Assembly (NCBI GenBank): GCA_016217545.1
Contig: JACRHT010000012.1
Coordinates: forward strand, 558,001-622,000
Length of the DNA stretch: 64,000 nt
Direction: 5' to 3'
Origin: Opitutia bacterium
GTDB taxonomy: Bacteria > Verrucomicrobiota > Verrucomicrobiia > Opitutales > Opitutaceae
Of this stretch, positions 1 through 9,412 are shown piece after piece. Position 1 is the first letter of the stretch. Every line of letters begins with the position of its first letter. The position numbers and the translations under genes were made by a program. The notes beneath the pieces were generated by a model. That model worked only from the letters and a program-made list of their open reading frames with translations, was not told the DNA's origin and searched no databases.

Positions 1-72
1 GCCTTGATGGAGCGATGCCAGGGCGCCGAGGATCAGGGCGGCGGCAAGGAGGAGACGGGCCATCGCCCGCAT
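1..72 (-). CDS. N-terminus of an exported protein, cut by the window edge
   Basis: Only the first 20-odd codons are present. Reading the minus strand from either of two in-frame ATGs (72 or 63) gives a basic residue followed by a run of Leu/Ala/Ile (MARLLLAAALILGALAS), which looks like a signal peptide or a single membrane anchor. The rest of the gene lies outside the window, so no family can be named. It follows the atp operon in the same direction but is separated from it by a strong terminator, so it is probably transcribed independently. No clear ribosome binding site decides between the two starts. Confidence 0.35.
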   Translation of the reverse strand, partial: MRAMARLLLAAALILGALASLHQG

Positions 73-133
73 CTCAGGCGGGCGCCGCGGCGTTTGCAAT
101 CCCGGGCCCGCCGACGCGCGTCATGAACCGGAG

Positions 134-167
134 GGAAAAAGAAAAAGCGCGGCCGGCGGCCGCGCTT
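134..167 (-). terminator. Rho-independent terminator of the atp operon
   Basis: A perfect 10-bp stem (145-154 with 158-167, three-base loop) is followed on the minus strand by a T-rich tract that reads as TTTTTCTTTTT. It lies 24 bases after the atpC stop codon, so it ends the ATP synthase transcript. Confidence 0.9.
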
Positions 168-190
168 CGTGGGTCGAGAGGAATGCTCGC

Positions 191-598
191 TCAGCGCTTG
201 CGGCGCTTGAGGGCGAGCTGCACGCCGCTGTAGCGAACGAGATTTTGCAGGTGTTCGAGTTCCTGCGGGTCCATCGTCTTGGCTTCGGCGAGCTGTTGCT
301 CGGCGCGCTTCATCGCGGACTCGACGGCGTTCTCGTCGATCTTCTCCTCGGTGATCGCATTCTCGGCGAGGACGCGGACGGAGTCGCCTTCGATCTGGGC
401 GAAGCCGCCGCTGATCGCGAGGAACTGCGTCTCCGCCCCCTTCGCCACGCGCAGTTCGCCGGAGGCGACTTGCGTGAGCAGCGGGATGTGGCCGGGGAGG
501 ATGCCGATCTCGCCCTCGACCGTCGGAATGACGACGGAGTCGATGGTGTCGGTGTAGACCTTCGCTTCCGGGGTGACGATTTCGAGTGTGAGAGACAT
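191..598 (-). CDS. atpC: F1Fo ATP synthase epsilon subunit
   Basis: This 135-residue protein is the epsilon subunit of the F1 central stalk, which couples proton flow to rotation and inhibits ATP hydrolysis. The N-terminal beta-sandwich is recognisable from the start MSLTLEIVTPEAKVY and the region around GEIGILPGHIPLL (about residues 31-43); the C-terminal half is the usual two-helix hairpin rich in Ala, Glu and Arg. Start at 598 was chosen over an upstream in-frame ATG at 625 because family members begin at MSLTLEI. It is the last gene of the operon. The 95-base gap to atpD, unusually long for this operon, is filled by a nested inverted repeat. Confidence 0.95.
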   Translation of the reverse strand: MSLTLEIVTPEAKVYTDTIDSVVIPTVEGEIGILPGHIPLLTQVASGELRVAKGAETQFLAISGGFAQIEGDSVRVLAENAITEEKIDENAVESAMKRAEQQLAEAKTMDPQELEHLQNLVRYSGVQLALKRRKR

Positions 599-609
599 GG
601 CTCGGGGAG

Positions 610-686
610 AAGTATCAGGTGACAAGTATCAAGTAACAAGGAGTCTGGCCGTCTTGATACTTGGCTACTTGCTTCTTGTTACTTGC
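610..686. repeat. Nested inverted repeat in the atpD-atpC gap
   Basis: Two interleaved perfect 11-bp inverted repeats are present: CAAGTATCAAG (623-633) pairs with 653-663, and CAAGTAACAAG (630-640) pairs with 675-685. A further similar motif starts at 611. The composition is clearly AT-richer than the flanking genes. The RNA can form alternative hairpins between the atpD stop and the atpC start. I take it as a dispersed intergenic repeat. Confidence 0.75.
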
Positions 687-693
687 GGCGGGT

Positions 694-2142
<1,449 letters not shown>

Positions 2143-2152
2143 TTAAAGGGGG

Positions 2153-2176
2153 CGCCTGCAAGCAGGCTCCTACAAG
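2153..2176. repeat. Dispersed repeat half-element in the atpG-atpD gap
   Basis: The sequence reads CGCCTGCAAGCAGGCTCC and continues TACAAG; it contains the perfect palindrome GCCTGCAAGCAGGC (2154-2167). The same 24 bases recur at 51412-51435 next to an inverted partner, so this copy is one arm of a longer element. Confidence 0.8.
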
Positions 2177-2190
2177 TTGGGAGGCGTGGG

Positions 2191-3066
2191 TTACGATTGG
2201 GCCGAGAATTGGGCGGCGGCGATCTCGAGGATTTCCTGCGTGATGCCGGCTTGGCGGGCCTTGTTGTATTCGAGGGTGAGGTCGCCGAGGAGCTTCGTGG
2301 CGTTGTCCTTGGCAGTCTTCATCGCGACCATGCGCGCGCTGTGCTCGGAAGCCTTCGCGCTGAGCGCGAGCTGGTAGACGTAACGGTTCACGTAGAACGG
2401 CAGCAGCGCTTCGAGAACGGCCTGCGCGCTCGGCTCGAAGAGCATGTCGCGATCGTCGTGCTTCGCGCTGTGACCGGATTCGCTGCGGAGGTGGTCGACG
2501 AAGTCGCGGACGTTCGTGAGCGGGAGCAGCGGGCGGAGCGTGGGCTCCTGCACGAGCGTGTTCTTGAAGCGCGGATAGATGACCTCGATGGTGTCGATCG
2601 TCCCCTCGAGATACATCTGCATCATGAACTCGATGACGGGCTTCACTTCGGCGAAGCCGACGCGGTCGGTGACGGTGAAGTCGGCGACCATGTCGCGCTT
2701 GGTGCGGCCGAGGAACTGCGCGCCCTTGCGGCCGATGGCGACGAACTTCGCCGGCGTTTTGACGTCGAGGATGAGCTTGAAGAGGTTCGCGTTGAGCGGA
2801 CCGCAGAGGCCCTTGTCGGTCGAGATGACGAGGATGCCGCGGGTTTTGACCTCGCGCTTCACAAGGAACGGATGGAGCGACTCGTCGACGCGGCCCGCGA
2901 GCGCGGCCAGCATGTCGGCCATGAGCTGCGCGTAGGGGCGGCCGGCCATCGCGGCCTGCTGCGCCTTCTTCATCTTCGATGCGGCGACGAGCTCCATCGC
3001 CTTCGTGATCTGGCGGGTGTTCTTGACCGACTTGATGCGTCGGCGGATGTCGCGTGTGGAAGCCAC
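2191..3066 (-). CDS. atpG: F1Fo ATP synthase gamma subunit
   Basis: A 291-residue gamma subunit, the rotating central shaft of F1. The N-terminal helix RDIRRRIKSVKNTRQITKAM (residues 5-24) and the C-terminal region with SAKASEHSARMVAMKTAKDN are the two conserved coiled-coil halves. The middle contains the GLCGPLNANLF motif typical of the family. The ATG at 3066 gives MASTRDIRRRI as expected. It sits between atpA and atpD, and the short upstream gap carries a repeat arm of the GGTAGGGCG family. Confidence 0.96.
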   Translation of the reverse strand: MASTRDIRRRIKSVKNTRQITKAMELVAASKMKKAQQAAMAGRPYAQLMADMLAALAGRVDESLHPFLVKREVKTRGILVISTDKGLCGPLNANLFKLILDVKTPAKFVAIGRKGAQFLGRTKRDMVADFTVTDRVGFAEVKPVIEFMMQMYLEGTIDTIEVIYPRFKNTLVQEPTLRPLLPLTNVRDFVDHLRSESGHSAKHDDRDMLFEPSAQAVLEALLPFYVNRYVYQLALSAKASEHSARMVAMKTAKDNATKLLGDLTLEYNKARQAGITQEILEIAAAQFSAQS

Positions 3067-3094
3067 GGTGATTTAGATGTGCTGCGGGAGCGTT

Positions 3095-3121
3095 CGGCTC
3101 GTCGGGACGACTCGCCCTACC
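3095..3121. repeat. GGTAGGGCG-family repeat arm between atpA and atpG
   Basis: On the minus strand the 27 bases begin GGTAGGGCGAGTCGTCCCG and end GACGAGCCG. The identical 27 bases occur on the plus strand at 45137-45163 in the nad operon. The element begins immediately after the atpA stop codon (3122-3124), so it is transcribed as part of the operon. Confidence 0.85.
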
Positions 3122-4651
3122 TTACTTGGCGGCGAAGGTGGACTTCCACTCGTCGCACGCGGTCTTGAGGCCGGCTTCGATTTCGGCGTCGAGGGCGGCT
3201 TTGGTGCGGATGGTGGTGAGGAGGGCGTCCTTGCGCGTGGTGAAAAATTCGCGGAGCGAGTTGGCGGCGCCGACGATGTTCTTCACGTCGATGGACTCGA
3301 AGTAGTTTTTCTGGAGCGCCCATAGGACGGACGCCTGCACTTCGATCGAGATCGGGTTGAGCTGCGGCTGCTTGAAGAGTTCGACGATGCGGGAGCCGCG
3401 GTCGAGGGTGGCCTTGGTCTTGGCGTCGAGGTCGGAGCCGAACTGCGCGAAGGCCGCGAGTTCGCGGAACTGGGCGAGCTCGCCCTTGAGTTTACCACCG
3501 ACCTGCTTGGTGACCTTGATCTGCGCGGACGAACCGACGCGCGAAACGGAGAGACCGACGGACACCGCGGGACGGATGCCTTGGTTGAAGAGGTCGGTTT
3601 CGAGGAAGATCTGGCCGTCGGTGATCGAGATGACGTTGGTCGGGATGTAGGCCGAGACGTCGCCCGCCTGGGTCTCGATGATCGGGAGCGCGGTGAGCGA
3701 GCCCTTGCCGGAGAGACGCGCGGCGCGCTCGAGGAGGCGGCTGTGGAGATAGAACACGTCGCCCGGATACGCTTCGCGGCCGGAGGGGCGCTTCAGAATG
3801 AGCGAGATCTGGCGGTAGGCGACGGCGTGCTTGGAGAGATCGTCGTAAACGATCAGCGCATCCATGCCATTTTCCATGAACCACTCGCCGATGGCCGCGC
3901 CGGAGAACGGAGCGAGGTATTGGTTGGCGGGGTTGTCGGCGGCGGGAGCGGTGACGATGACGGTGTATTGCAGCGCATCGGCGGCCTCGAGGGCGGCGAT
4001 GGTGCGCGCGATGTTCGACTGCTTCTGGCCGACGGCGACGTAGATCGAGTAGACCGGGCGAAAGTCCTTGTTGCCCGACGCGAGGCCGACCTTGTTGATG
4101 CGGGCCTGGTTGATGATCGTGTCGATGCAGATCGTGGTCTTGCCGGTGCCGCGGTCGCCGATGATGAGCTCGCGCTGGCCGCGGCCGATCGGGATCATCG
4201 AGTCGATCGCCATGATGCCGGTGAAGAGCGGCTGCGAAACGGACTTACGGACGATGATGCCGGGGGCGATCTTCTCGACGGGATAGAATTCCTTGGCGTC
4301 GATCGGGCCCTTGCCGTCGACGGGGCGGCCGAGCGCGTCGACCACGCGGCCGAGGAGCGCCTTGCCGACGGGAACGGAGAGGAGCTTGCCGGTGGTGGAG
4401 ACTTCGTCGCCTTCCTTCAGCGAGGAAACGTCGCCGAGCACGACGCAGCCGACCTCGTCTTCTTCGAGGTTGAGCGCGATGCCGATGGCGCCACCGGGGA
4501 ACTGCACCATCTCGTTATACATCACGTCGGAGAGGCCTTCGATCTTGGCCACGCCGTCGGCGACGGTGCGAATGTTGCCGGTGTTCTTCTTGACCGCCTT
4601 GGAGGACAGCTTGGCGATCTGTTGTTCGATTTGTTCGATGACGTTGCTCAT
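3122..4651 (-). CDS. atpA: F1Fo ATP synthase alpha subunit
   Basis: The 509-residue non-catalytic alpha subunit of F1. It shows the P-loop GDRGTGKT at residues 165-172 and the alpha signature around residues 360-370 in [14 protein letters not shown], where the arginine-finger region is expected. The N-terminus [14 protein letters not shown] is the usual segment that binds the delta subunit. Length is normal. It is preceded by atpH with a 57-base gap containing a short repeat of the GAGAGTTAAGAG type and followed by atpG. Confidence 0.97.
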   Translation of the reverse strand: MSNVIEQIEQQIAKLSSKAVKKNTGNIRTVADGVAKIEGLSDVMYNEMVQFPGGAIGIALNLEEDEVGCVVLGDVSSLKEGDEVSTTGKLLSVPVGKALLGRVVDALGRPVDGKGPIDAKEFYPVEKIAPGIIVRKSVSQPLFTGIMAIDSMIPIGRGQRELIIGDRGTGKTTICIDTIINQARINKVGLASGNKDFRPVYSIYVAVGQKQSNIARTIAALEAADALQYTVIVTAPAADNPANQYLAPFSGAAIGEWFMENGMDALIVYDDLSKHAVAYRQISLILKRPSGREAYPGDVFYLHSRLLERAARLSGKGSLTALPIIETQAGDVSAYIPTNVISITDGQIFLETDLFNQGIRPAVSVGLSVSRVGSSAQIKVTKQVGGKLKGELAQFRELAAFAQFGSDLDAKTKATLDRGSRIVELFKQPQLNPISIEVQASVLWALQKNYFESIDVKNIVGAANSLREFFTTRKDALLTTIRTKAALDAEIEAGLKTACDEWKSTFAAK

Positions 4652-4668
4652 GGGAGCGCGTGGCGCGG

Positions 4669-4690
4669 TTGAGAGTTAAGAGCTGAGAGT
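4669..4690. repeat. GAGAG-TTAAGAG repeat fragment between atpH and atpA
   Basis: The 22 bases, TTGAGAGTTAAGAGCTGAGA then GT, resemble the arms of the inverted repeat at 46038-46110 in the nad operon (GCTAAGAG, CTGAGAG). It lies between the atpH stop and the atpA start and looks like a degraded single arm. Confidence 0.5.
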
Positions 4691-4708
4691 GGGAGACGGA
4701 CCGTGGGG

Positions 4709-5101
4709 TTAGACGGAGGCGGAAAGGGCGGCGAGCTGGCCGGCGACGGACGACTCGTAGATGTCGGAGCCGACGCGGACGCGGAGACCGGCGAGGAGCG
4801 CGGGGCTGGGCTTGGCGATGGCGGTGACCTTGCGGGAATACTTCTTCGTCATCGCGGCCTCGATGGAGGCGAGCGTGGCGGCGTTGACCGAACCGGCGTG
4901 CTCGACGACGGCGCGAGACTTCGCGACCTCGTTGGCAACGTGGCGGTGATAAAGCTGGAGCAGCGCGAGCGGGTGGCGCGGCTGGTGTTTCTCGATCCAG
5001 CCGAGGACGCCGGCGACGCGGTCGGCGGAAACCTCGCCGTCAACGACGCTCAGCTTGAAGAGCTGCTTGGCGAGGAGCTTGGTTTGCTTGTCGGCGGCCA
5101 T
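4709..5101 (-). CDS. atpH: F1Fo ATP synthase delta subunit, short form
   Basis: Position between atpF and atpA, small size and the C-terminal pattern identify this as the delta subunit of the peripheral stalk. The C-terminal part (ARKVTAIAKPSPAL-like region, then LLAGLRVRVGSDIYESSVAGQL) matches the conserved end of delta, GxxVxVGDxxxDxSVxxxL. The protein has 130 residues, clearly less than the usual 175-185, and the shortfall is in the N-terminal helical domain and linker. Start at 5101 (MAADKQTKLL) is the only sensible ATG; an open frame extends further upstream but overlaps atpF and has no Met. Assignment rests on context plus the C-terminal motif. Confidence 0.88.
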   Translation of the reverse strand: MAADKQTKLLAKQLFKLSVVDGEVSADRVAGVLGWIEKHQPRHPLALLQLYHRHVANEVAKSRAVVEHAGSVNAATLASIEAAMTKKYSRKVTAIAKPSPALLAGLRVRVGSDIYESSVAGQLAALSASV

Positions 5102-5124
5102 GGCGTGCGCGGCGGGAAAACGGA

Positions 5125-5679
5125 TTAGAGCGACGCGAGTTCCTTCGCGGCGGTGTCGTTGTAGGCGGCGCGATCGGCGTCGGTGAGCTTCTTGGCGAGG
5201 ACGCGCTCGGTGGTGGTGACGACAAGGCGGGCGATCTCGCCGCGGGCGTCGTTGAGCATTTTCTTGTGCTCGAGCTCGATCGACTGCTGGGCCTTGGCCA
5301 TGAGATCGGCGGACCGCTGGAGGGCTTCGGCGTTCTGCTTGTCGGTGTATTCCTTCGAGGTCTTGCGGGCCTCGTCGACGATCTTCTGCGCCTCGAGCTG
5401 GGCGTTCTTGACGATCTGGGCGCTCTCCTGCGCGGCGGCGGCGAGCTTGGCCTGCATCTCCTCGGCGTGCTTGAGGCCGCTCTCGATCTTCTTGTTGCGC
5501 TCTTCCATCGTCGCGACGGTCGGCTTGATGCCGAACTTGTAGAGGACGACGAAGAGGATGAGGAAGCTGGCGATCTGCCAGACGACGTAGTGCCACTCGA
5601 TGCCGAACTTCTCGACGATGGACGCGTCGCCGGCGGCGGCGTGCGCAGCTTCGGTGGTGGCGAGGAAGAGGGAGAGCAT
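5125..5679 (-). CDS. atpF: F1Fo ATP synthase subunit b
   Basis: The 184-residue peripheral-stalk subunit b. A short N-terminal extension rich in Ala is followed by one membrane helix (about residues 31-51, [21 protein letters not shown]) and then a long charged coiled coil with the typical [17 protein letters not shown] segment. Start at 5679 ([10 protein letters not shown]) was preferred to the in-frame ATG at 5928, which would overlap atpE. The stop is 23 bases before atpH. The N-terminal extension before the membrane helix is common in non-proteobacterial b subunits. Confidence 0.94.
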   Translation of the reverse strand: MLSLFLATTEAAHAAAGDASIVEKFGIEWHYVVWQIASFLILFVVLYKFGIKPTVATMEERNKKIESGLKHAEEMQAKLAAAAQESAQIVKNAQLEAQKIVDEARKTSKEYTDKQNAEALQRSADLMAKAQQSIELEHKKMLNDARGEIARLVVTTTERVLAKKLTDADRAAYNDTAAKELASL

Positions 5680-5752
5680 GGCGGGAGCGGGAGAGCTGAA
5701 AAGGGACTGGCGGCGCGGCTTGCGGCGCACGCCGCCAGTTAAAGAAACGAGC

Positions 5753-5962
5753 TTACTTGGCGAGGAACAGCGCGAGGATGCCGAGACCTTCGGCGAGCGC
5801 CATACCGATGATGGCCTGGACGAGGATCTTGCCCGAAGCGCCGGGATTGCGGCCGACGGACTCAGCGGCCTTGGTGCCGATGAGGCCCACGCCGATGGCG
5901 GCGCCGAGGAGACCGAAAGCGGAGGCAATGTTGCCGGTGATTTCAGCGAGGAGGAGGTTCAT
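5753..5962 (-). CDS. atpE: F1Fo ATP synthase subunit c
   Basis: The 69-residue proteolipid subunit c, forming the membrane rotor ring. Two hydrophobic helices are joined by the polar loop SVGRNPGA (residues 35-42). The ion-binding carboxylate is Glu58 in [10 protein letters not shown]. The residues that mark Na+-binding c subunits (a Gln in helix 1 and Ser/Thr directly after the Glu) are absent, so a proton-driven enzyme is inferred. The gene is between atpB and atpF in the usual order. Confidence 0.96.
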   Translation of the reverse strand: MNLLLAEITGNIASAFGLLGAAIGVGLIGTKAAESVGRNPGASGKILVQAIIGMALAEGLGILALFLAK

Positions 5963-6032
5963 GGTGGTGTTTGTTTTGTTGGTTAGAGATCCGCCGTGCG
6001 CACATCGTTGGCACGCTCCCGGCGGGAAATTT

Positions 6033-6905
6033 TCAATGGTGCGCTTCGCCGTGGGCGCCGTCGTGCGCGTGATCGTGGTCGTCGCCGTGATTGCAGATCA
6101 GGCCGACGTATACCGCGGAGAGGAGGGTGAAGACCGTCGCCTGGATGAGGCCGACGAGCAGCTCCATGAAATAGAACACCGGGAAGAAGCTGGTGCCGTG
6201 CAGCAGATTCTCACCGCCGAAGACGTTGCCGAAGAGACGCACCGACAGCGTGAATGGACGGATCAGAATGGAGAACACCTCGATGCAACCGACGACGAGG
6301 AACACGAGCGACAGAATCGGGTAGAGCCAGCCGGGCGTTTCCTTTTTGTCGGCCTTGTTGCCGAAGAGATCCCAGAGGATGAGCTTCGGGCCGGCGTATT
6401 TGAAGATGATGATCAGGTAGGCGCCAAACGAGATGAGCGCGAGCGCGATGGTGCTGTTGAAATCCGCCGTGAACGGTCGGACCCACGGCGTGAAATGCGT
6501 GCCGTGCTCGGTGTGCGACTCCCAGCCCACGGTGCCGACGCCCGGGAGCAGGCCGGACCAGTTTTGGATGAGAATGAAAATGAAGAGCGTGACGAGCAGC
6601 GGGAACACTGCAGGGAATGCCTTCTTGCCCACGATCGGTTCGAACAAGTCGCGCAACGCTTCGAGCAGCGACTCGAACACCGACTGCGCCTTGCCCGGCA
6701 GCACCTGCGGCTTGCCGACGGCGTAGAGGATGAGGCCGATGATCACGAGCGACACGACCCAGCCTGTCATCATCGAATTCGTGATGCGCCAGCCGCCGCC
6801 GAGATCGAACAGCACCGAGGCCTTGGGATCCACGCCTTCGGCAAACGCGGCCGTAGCCGCGCCGAGCGACAGGGACAATGCGAGGAATTTGGAGACGATG
6901 CGCAT
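6033..6905 (-). CDS. atpB: F1Fo ATP synthase subunit a
   Basis: The 290-residue membrane subunit a, which forms the proton half-channels against the c ring. Several membrane helices are evident, and the helix with LSVRLFGNVFGGE holds the essential arginine. The N-terminus MRIVSKFLALSLSLGAATAAFAEG looks like a cleavable signal or first helix; this start (6905) was preferred over an ATG at 6971 because the upstream 22 residues are not hydrophobic or conserved-looking. The C-terminus ends in a His/Asp-rich tail (GDDHDHAHDGAHGEAHH), which could bind metal. It is the first gene of the operon; no atpI precedes it. Confidence 0.94.
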   Translation of the reverse strand: MRIVSKFLALSLSLGAATAAFAEGVDPKASVLFDLGGGWRITNSMMTGWVVSLVIIGLILYAVGKPQVLPGKAQSVFESLLEALRDLFEPIVGKKAFPAVFPLLVTLFIFILIQNWSGLLPGVGTVGWESHTEHGTHFTPWVRPFTADFNSTIALALISFGAYLIIIFKYAGPKLILWDLFGNKADKKETPGWLYPILSLVFLVVGCIEVFSILIRPFTLSVRLFGNVFGGENLLHGTSFFPVFYFMELLVGLIQATVFTLLSAVYVGLICNHGDDHDHAHDGAHGEAHH

Positions 6906-7107
6906 GCGATTCCGAATGGGGTGCTTTCGGGAGGGAAAGAAGAGAAAGTTGCCGCCGCGAAGACCCGTCAACCCTTGAAATAAGTTTCCCGGCCCGGGAA
7001 TCCCGGAATTAGCGGCGCCGCGATTTTCGTCCCGCCGCGCTAATGAGGCCTATTAAGACGCGCAGTGCGGGCTTGCGCCACGCGGCGGCCTGGGCGACTT
7101 GTAAAAC

Positions 7108-7275
7108 ATGGACGCCCCCGACCGCGATCTCCTCGAGCGCACCGCGCAGCCCCGTTACCCGAACGGCGAGCGCAAGCTCGCGCGGGATCCGTTCATGCAG
7201 GCGACGTGGGTGTTGTTGGGGGCGGCTGCCCTGGCCCAGTTAATTCTACTGCTGGCGCCGGATGTGATGTCCTGA
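7108..7275 (+). CDS. Small single-helix membrane protein, function unknown
   Basis: A 55-residue ORF with a charged N-terminal half (MDAPDRDLLERTAQPRYPNG) and one strongly hydrophobic helix (WVLLGAAALAQLILLLAP, about residues 34-51). It is divergent from atpB and its last 83 bases overlap the 3' end of trmB on the other strand. The amphipathic-then-hydrophobic pattern reads like a real small protein rather than a random frame, but no family is recognised and no good ribosome binding site is visible. Confidence 0.45.
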   Translation: MDAPDRDLLERTAQPRYPNGERKLARDPFMQATWVLLGAAALAQLILLLAPDVMS

Positions 7276-7852
7276 TCGCCACCAGCGAGTGGTAGCTCGG
7301 CGCACGCGCCTGGAAAACCGTTTCCTGTTCCAGCGGCCACGGTGCCGCCGAATCGCGGCGCCAAGTTTGGAGCGTGGCGACGGTCGCCTCGACCTCGCGG
7401 AAATACTCCTCGTGATCGGTGCGAAAATAGAAACGCGCGCCCTCCCCTGCCCGACCGGCGACCGCATTGAAGAAATCCGCCTTCAGCAGCCGGTTCTTGT
7501 TGTGCCGTGCCTTCGGCCACGGGTCCGGGAAGAGCACCCAGACTTCCTCGAGCGTGACGCCGGCCGGCAGGGCGTTGAAAAACTCCCGCGCCTCGGCGCG
7601 CATGAAGTGGCAATTGGCGAGTTGGGCGCGGTCGCGCTTTTTTCCGCTGCGAGCGAGCCGGTCCATGATGATGTCCACGCCCACGCAGAACTTGTCCGGA
7701 TTCTCGCCGGCGTAGCGCACGAGAAAGTGGCCGTGACCGCAGCCTACTTCCCACACGATCGCGCGCGGCGCCGGCAGGAGCGTCGCCAGCGCGCGCTGCA
7801 ACTCGGCGCGGCGCTCCGTCACGCGGGCGAGGAACTCGGGTTTGAACGTCAC
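7193..7852 (-). CDS. trmB: tRNA (guanine-N7-)-methyltransferase
   Basis: TrmB makes N7-methylguanosine at position 46 of tRNA using S-adenosylmethionine. The SAM-binding motif VWEVGCGHGHFLVRYA, the family motif VLFPDPWPKARHNKNRL and the C-terminal FRTDHEEYF pattern are all present. The chosen GTG start (VTFKPEFLARV) gives 219 residues, in the normal range; a further in-frame GTG at 7939 would add 29 residues of low-complexity Arg/Ala sequence. The C-terminal 25 residues (Pro/Thr-rich) go beyond the usual end and overlap the convergent 55-residue ORF. Confidence 0.92.
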   Translation of the reverse strand: MTFKPEFLARVTERRAELQRALATLLPAPRAIVWEVGCGHGHFLVRYAGENPDKFCVGVDIIMDRLARSGKKRDRAQLANCHFMRAEAREFFNALPAGVTLEEVWVLFPDPWPKARHNKNRLLKADFFNAVAGRAGEGARFYFRTDHEEYFREVEATVATLQTWRRDSAAPWPLEQETVFQARAPSYHSLVAIRTSHPAPAVELTGPGQPPPTTPTSPA

Positions 7853-7995
7853 GCGCGCAGTCCGCCGCGCCCGCGTGCGGGCGGCAAGCGCGAAGCGCGG
7901 CGCGCAGGCCAGATGCGATCTCCGTTCTGCGCCACGCACAGGTCAGCGCGAATGCAATCGCCGCTCGTCACGCGCCCGGGGGCGTTTGCGAGGTG

Positions 7996-8018
7996 GTCGC
8001 CGCTGTCCCGGCGGCGAC
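7996..8018. repeat. Hairpin downstream of the trmB start region
   Basis: GTCGCCGC (7996-8003) pairs perfectly with 8011-8018 around a seven-base loop. It lies in the gap between trmB and the histidine kinase and has no U tract on either strand, so it is probably a repeat rather than a terminator. Confidence 0.4.
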
Positions 8019-8073
8019 ACGCGTGCGAACGCAGGGATGACGGGCAGGTATGCTGAGGCCTACGCAGATCCTT

Positions 8074-8096
8074 GGCGCCGTCGGGACGACGGCGCC
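8074..8096. repeat. GGCGCCGTC palindrome near the histidine kinase stop
   Basis: GGCGCCGTC (8074-8082) pairs perfectly with 8088-8096 over a five-base loop GGGAC. The centre (GTCGGGACGAC) and the trailing CCCACC resemble the GGTAGGGCG-family repeats at 3095 and 45137, so this may be a diverged member lying 35 bases after the kinase gene. Confidence 0.5.
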
Positions 8097-8131
8097 CACC
8101 TTCAAGTCGTGCGGCCAGCTGGATGCTGGCG

Positions 8132-9412
8132 TTACTTTGTTTTCGCGACCACGCGCGGGAGGCGCACGAAAATCGCCGTGCCCTTCCCCACTTCGCTCTC
8201 CGCCCAGACGCGGCCGCCGTGCAGTTGAGCGGTGTGCTTCACGATGCTGAGGCCGAGACCGGTGCCTCCGCTCTCACGCGAGCGGCCTTTTTCGACGCGA
8301 TAAAACCGCTCGAAGATGTGCGGCAAATCCTCCGCGGGAATGCCTGGACCGGTGTCGCGCACGACGATTTCCACCTCGCCGGCGGCGGCGAGGGCGCGGC
8401 CTTCGACGACGATGCGTGCACCCGGCGGGCAATACTTCACGGCGTTGTCGAGCAGGTTGCCGAAGAGCTGCGTGAGCTTCTCGGCGCTGCCGGAGATTTC
8501 GCCGAGTTCCTCGTCGAGACGCGATGCGAGCGCATGACGGCGTGCGTTGGGACGCTGTGCGGTATCGTCGACGAGAGTCGTGATCAGCGCGCGCAGGTCG
8601 ATCGGCTCGAAGTTCACGCCGGGCGTGGCCGACTCGAGCCGCGAAAGCGTGAGCAAGTCGGCGATGATGGCGTTGAGGCGGTCGCTATGGCGCTGGATGG
8701 TGCCGAGGAATTTCGCGCGCTCGTCGTCAGACATCGTGGCGTGGCCGTCGACGAGCGTTTCGACGTAGCCTTTGATGACGGAGAGCGGCGTGCGCAGCTC
8801 GTGCGAGGCGTTGGCCACGAAATCGCGGCGCATGCGCTCGAGGATGCGCTGTTGCGTCATGTCGTGGATGACGAAGAGCGCCCATTGCGACTTGCCGTCG
8901 GGTGAAGGAATCGGCGCGCCGGAGGCTTCGATCCACGTGGAGCCGGCGCCTTGGTTGATCTCGAATTCCTGACGCGGCAGCGGCTGGCCGGCGCGCGTGG
9001 CGCGCACGTAATCGAGGAAGGCCGCGCTGCGCACGATGAGTTCGAGGCGGAGATTCACCAAGTCGCGCGATGCGGGAAAAATTTCGCGCAGCGCGCGATT
9101 GGCGAGGTGGATGTAATTCGATTCGTCGACGATGAGGACCGCCTCGCGGAGATTGCCGAGCGTGGCCTCGAGTTGCGTGAGCTGGTCGGTGCGCTGCTGC
9201 TGGAGAGTGATCTTGTCGGCGATGAGGTGATTCACGTCCTCGGCGAGTGCGGGCCACTCCGGCAGATGATCGACGCGTCCCTCGGAGTTGAGGAGTGGTT
9301 GCTCGAAGCGAATCGCGCCGCGCAATTGCTCCAGCAACCGGTTCTGCCGCACCAGAAGGCGGAGCGTGAACAGGAATGCGATCAGCAGCGCGGCCGCGAC
9401 GAGATAGATCAT
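8132..9412 (-). CDS. phoR: PhoR-like sensor histidine kinase
   Basis: A 426-residue inner-membrane histidine kinase. One N-terminal membrane helix (residues 2-21) precedes a PAS-like region (about 85-190). The H box has His204 in NASHELRTPL, the N box Asn323 in LLDNAVKYCP, and the ATP lid glycines lie in DTGPGIP (353-359) and GTGLGLSIV (383-391). The single membrane anchor plus PAS domain resembles PhoR, the phosphate-starvation sensor. The start overlaps the stop of the response regulator by four bases (ATGA), so the two are translationally coupled. No pst or phoU genes are in the window, so the phosphate role is inferred. Confidence 0.85.
   Translation of the reverse strand: MIYLVAAALLIAFLFTLRLLVRQNRLLEQLRGAIRFEQPLLNSEGRVDHLPEWPALAEDVNHLIADKITLQQQRTDQLTQLEATLGNLREAVLIVDESNYIHLANRALREIFPASRDLVNLRLELIVRSAAFLDYVRATRAGQPLPRQEFEINQGAGSTWIEASGAPIPSPDGKSQWALFVIHDMTQQRILERMRRDFVANASHELRTPLSVIKGYVETLVDGHATMSDDERAKFLGTIQRHSDRLNAIIADLLTLSRLESATPGVNFEPIDLRALITTLVDDTAQRPNARRHALASRLDEELGEISGSAEKLTQLFGNLLDNAVKYCPPGARIVVEGRALAAAGEVEIVVRDTGPGIPAEDLPHIFERFYRVEKGRSRESGGTGLGLSIVKHTAQLHGGRVWAESEVGKGTAIFVRLPRVVAKTK

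Noticed and set aside
8930-8946. Third parS-like site in the histidine kinase gene
   Set aside because: Only the inner TCCACGTGGA matches and the codons encode the normal TWI of the protein; likely chance.
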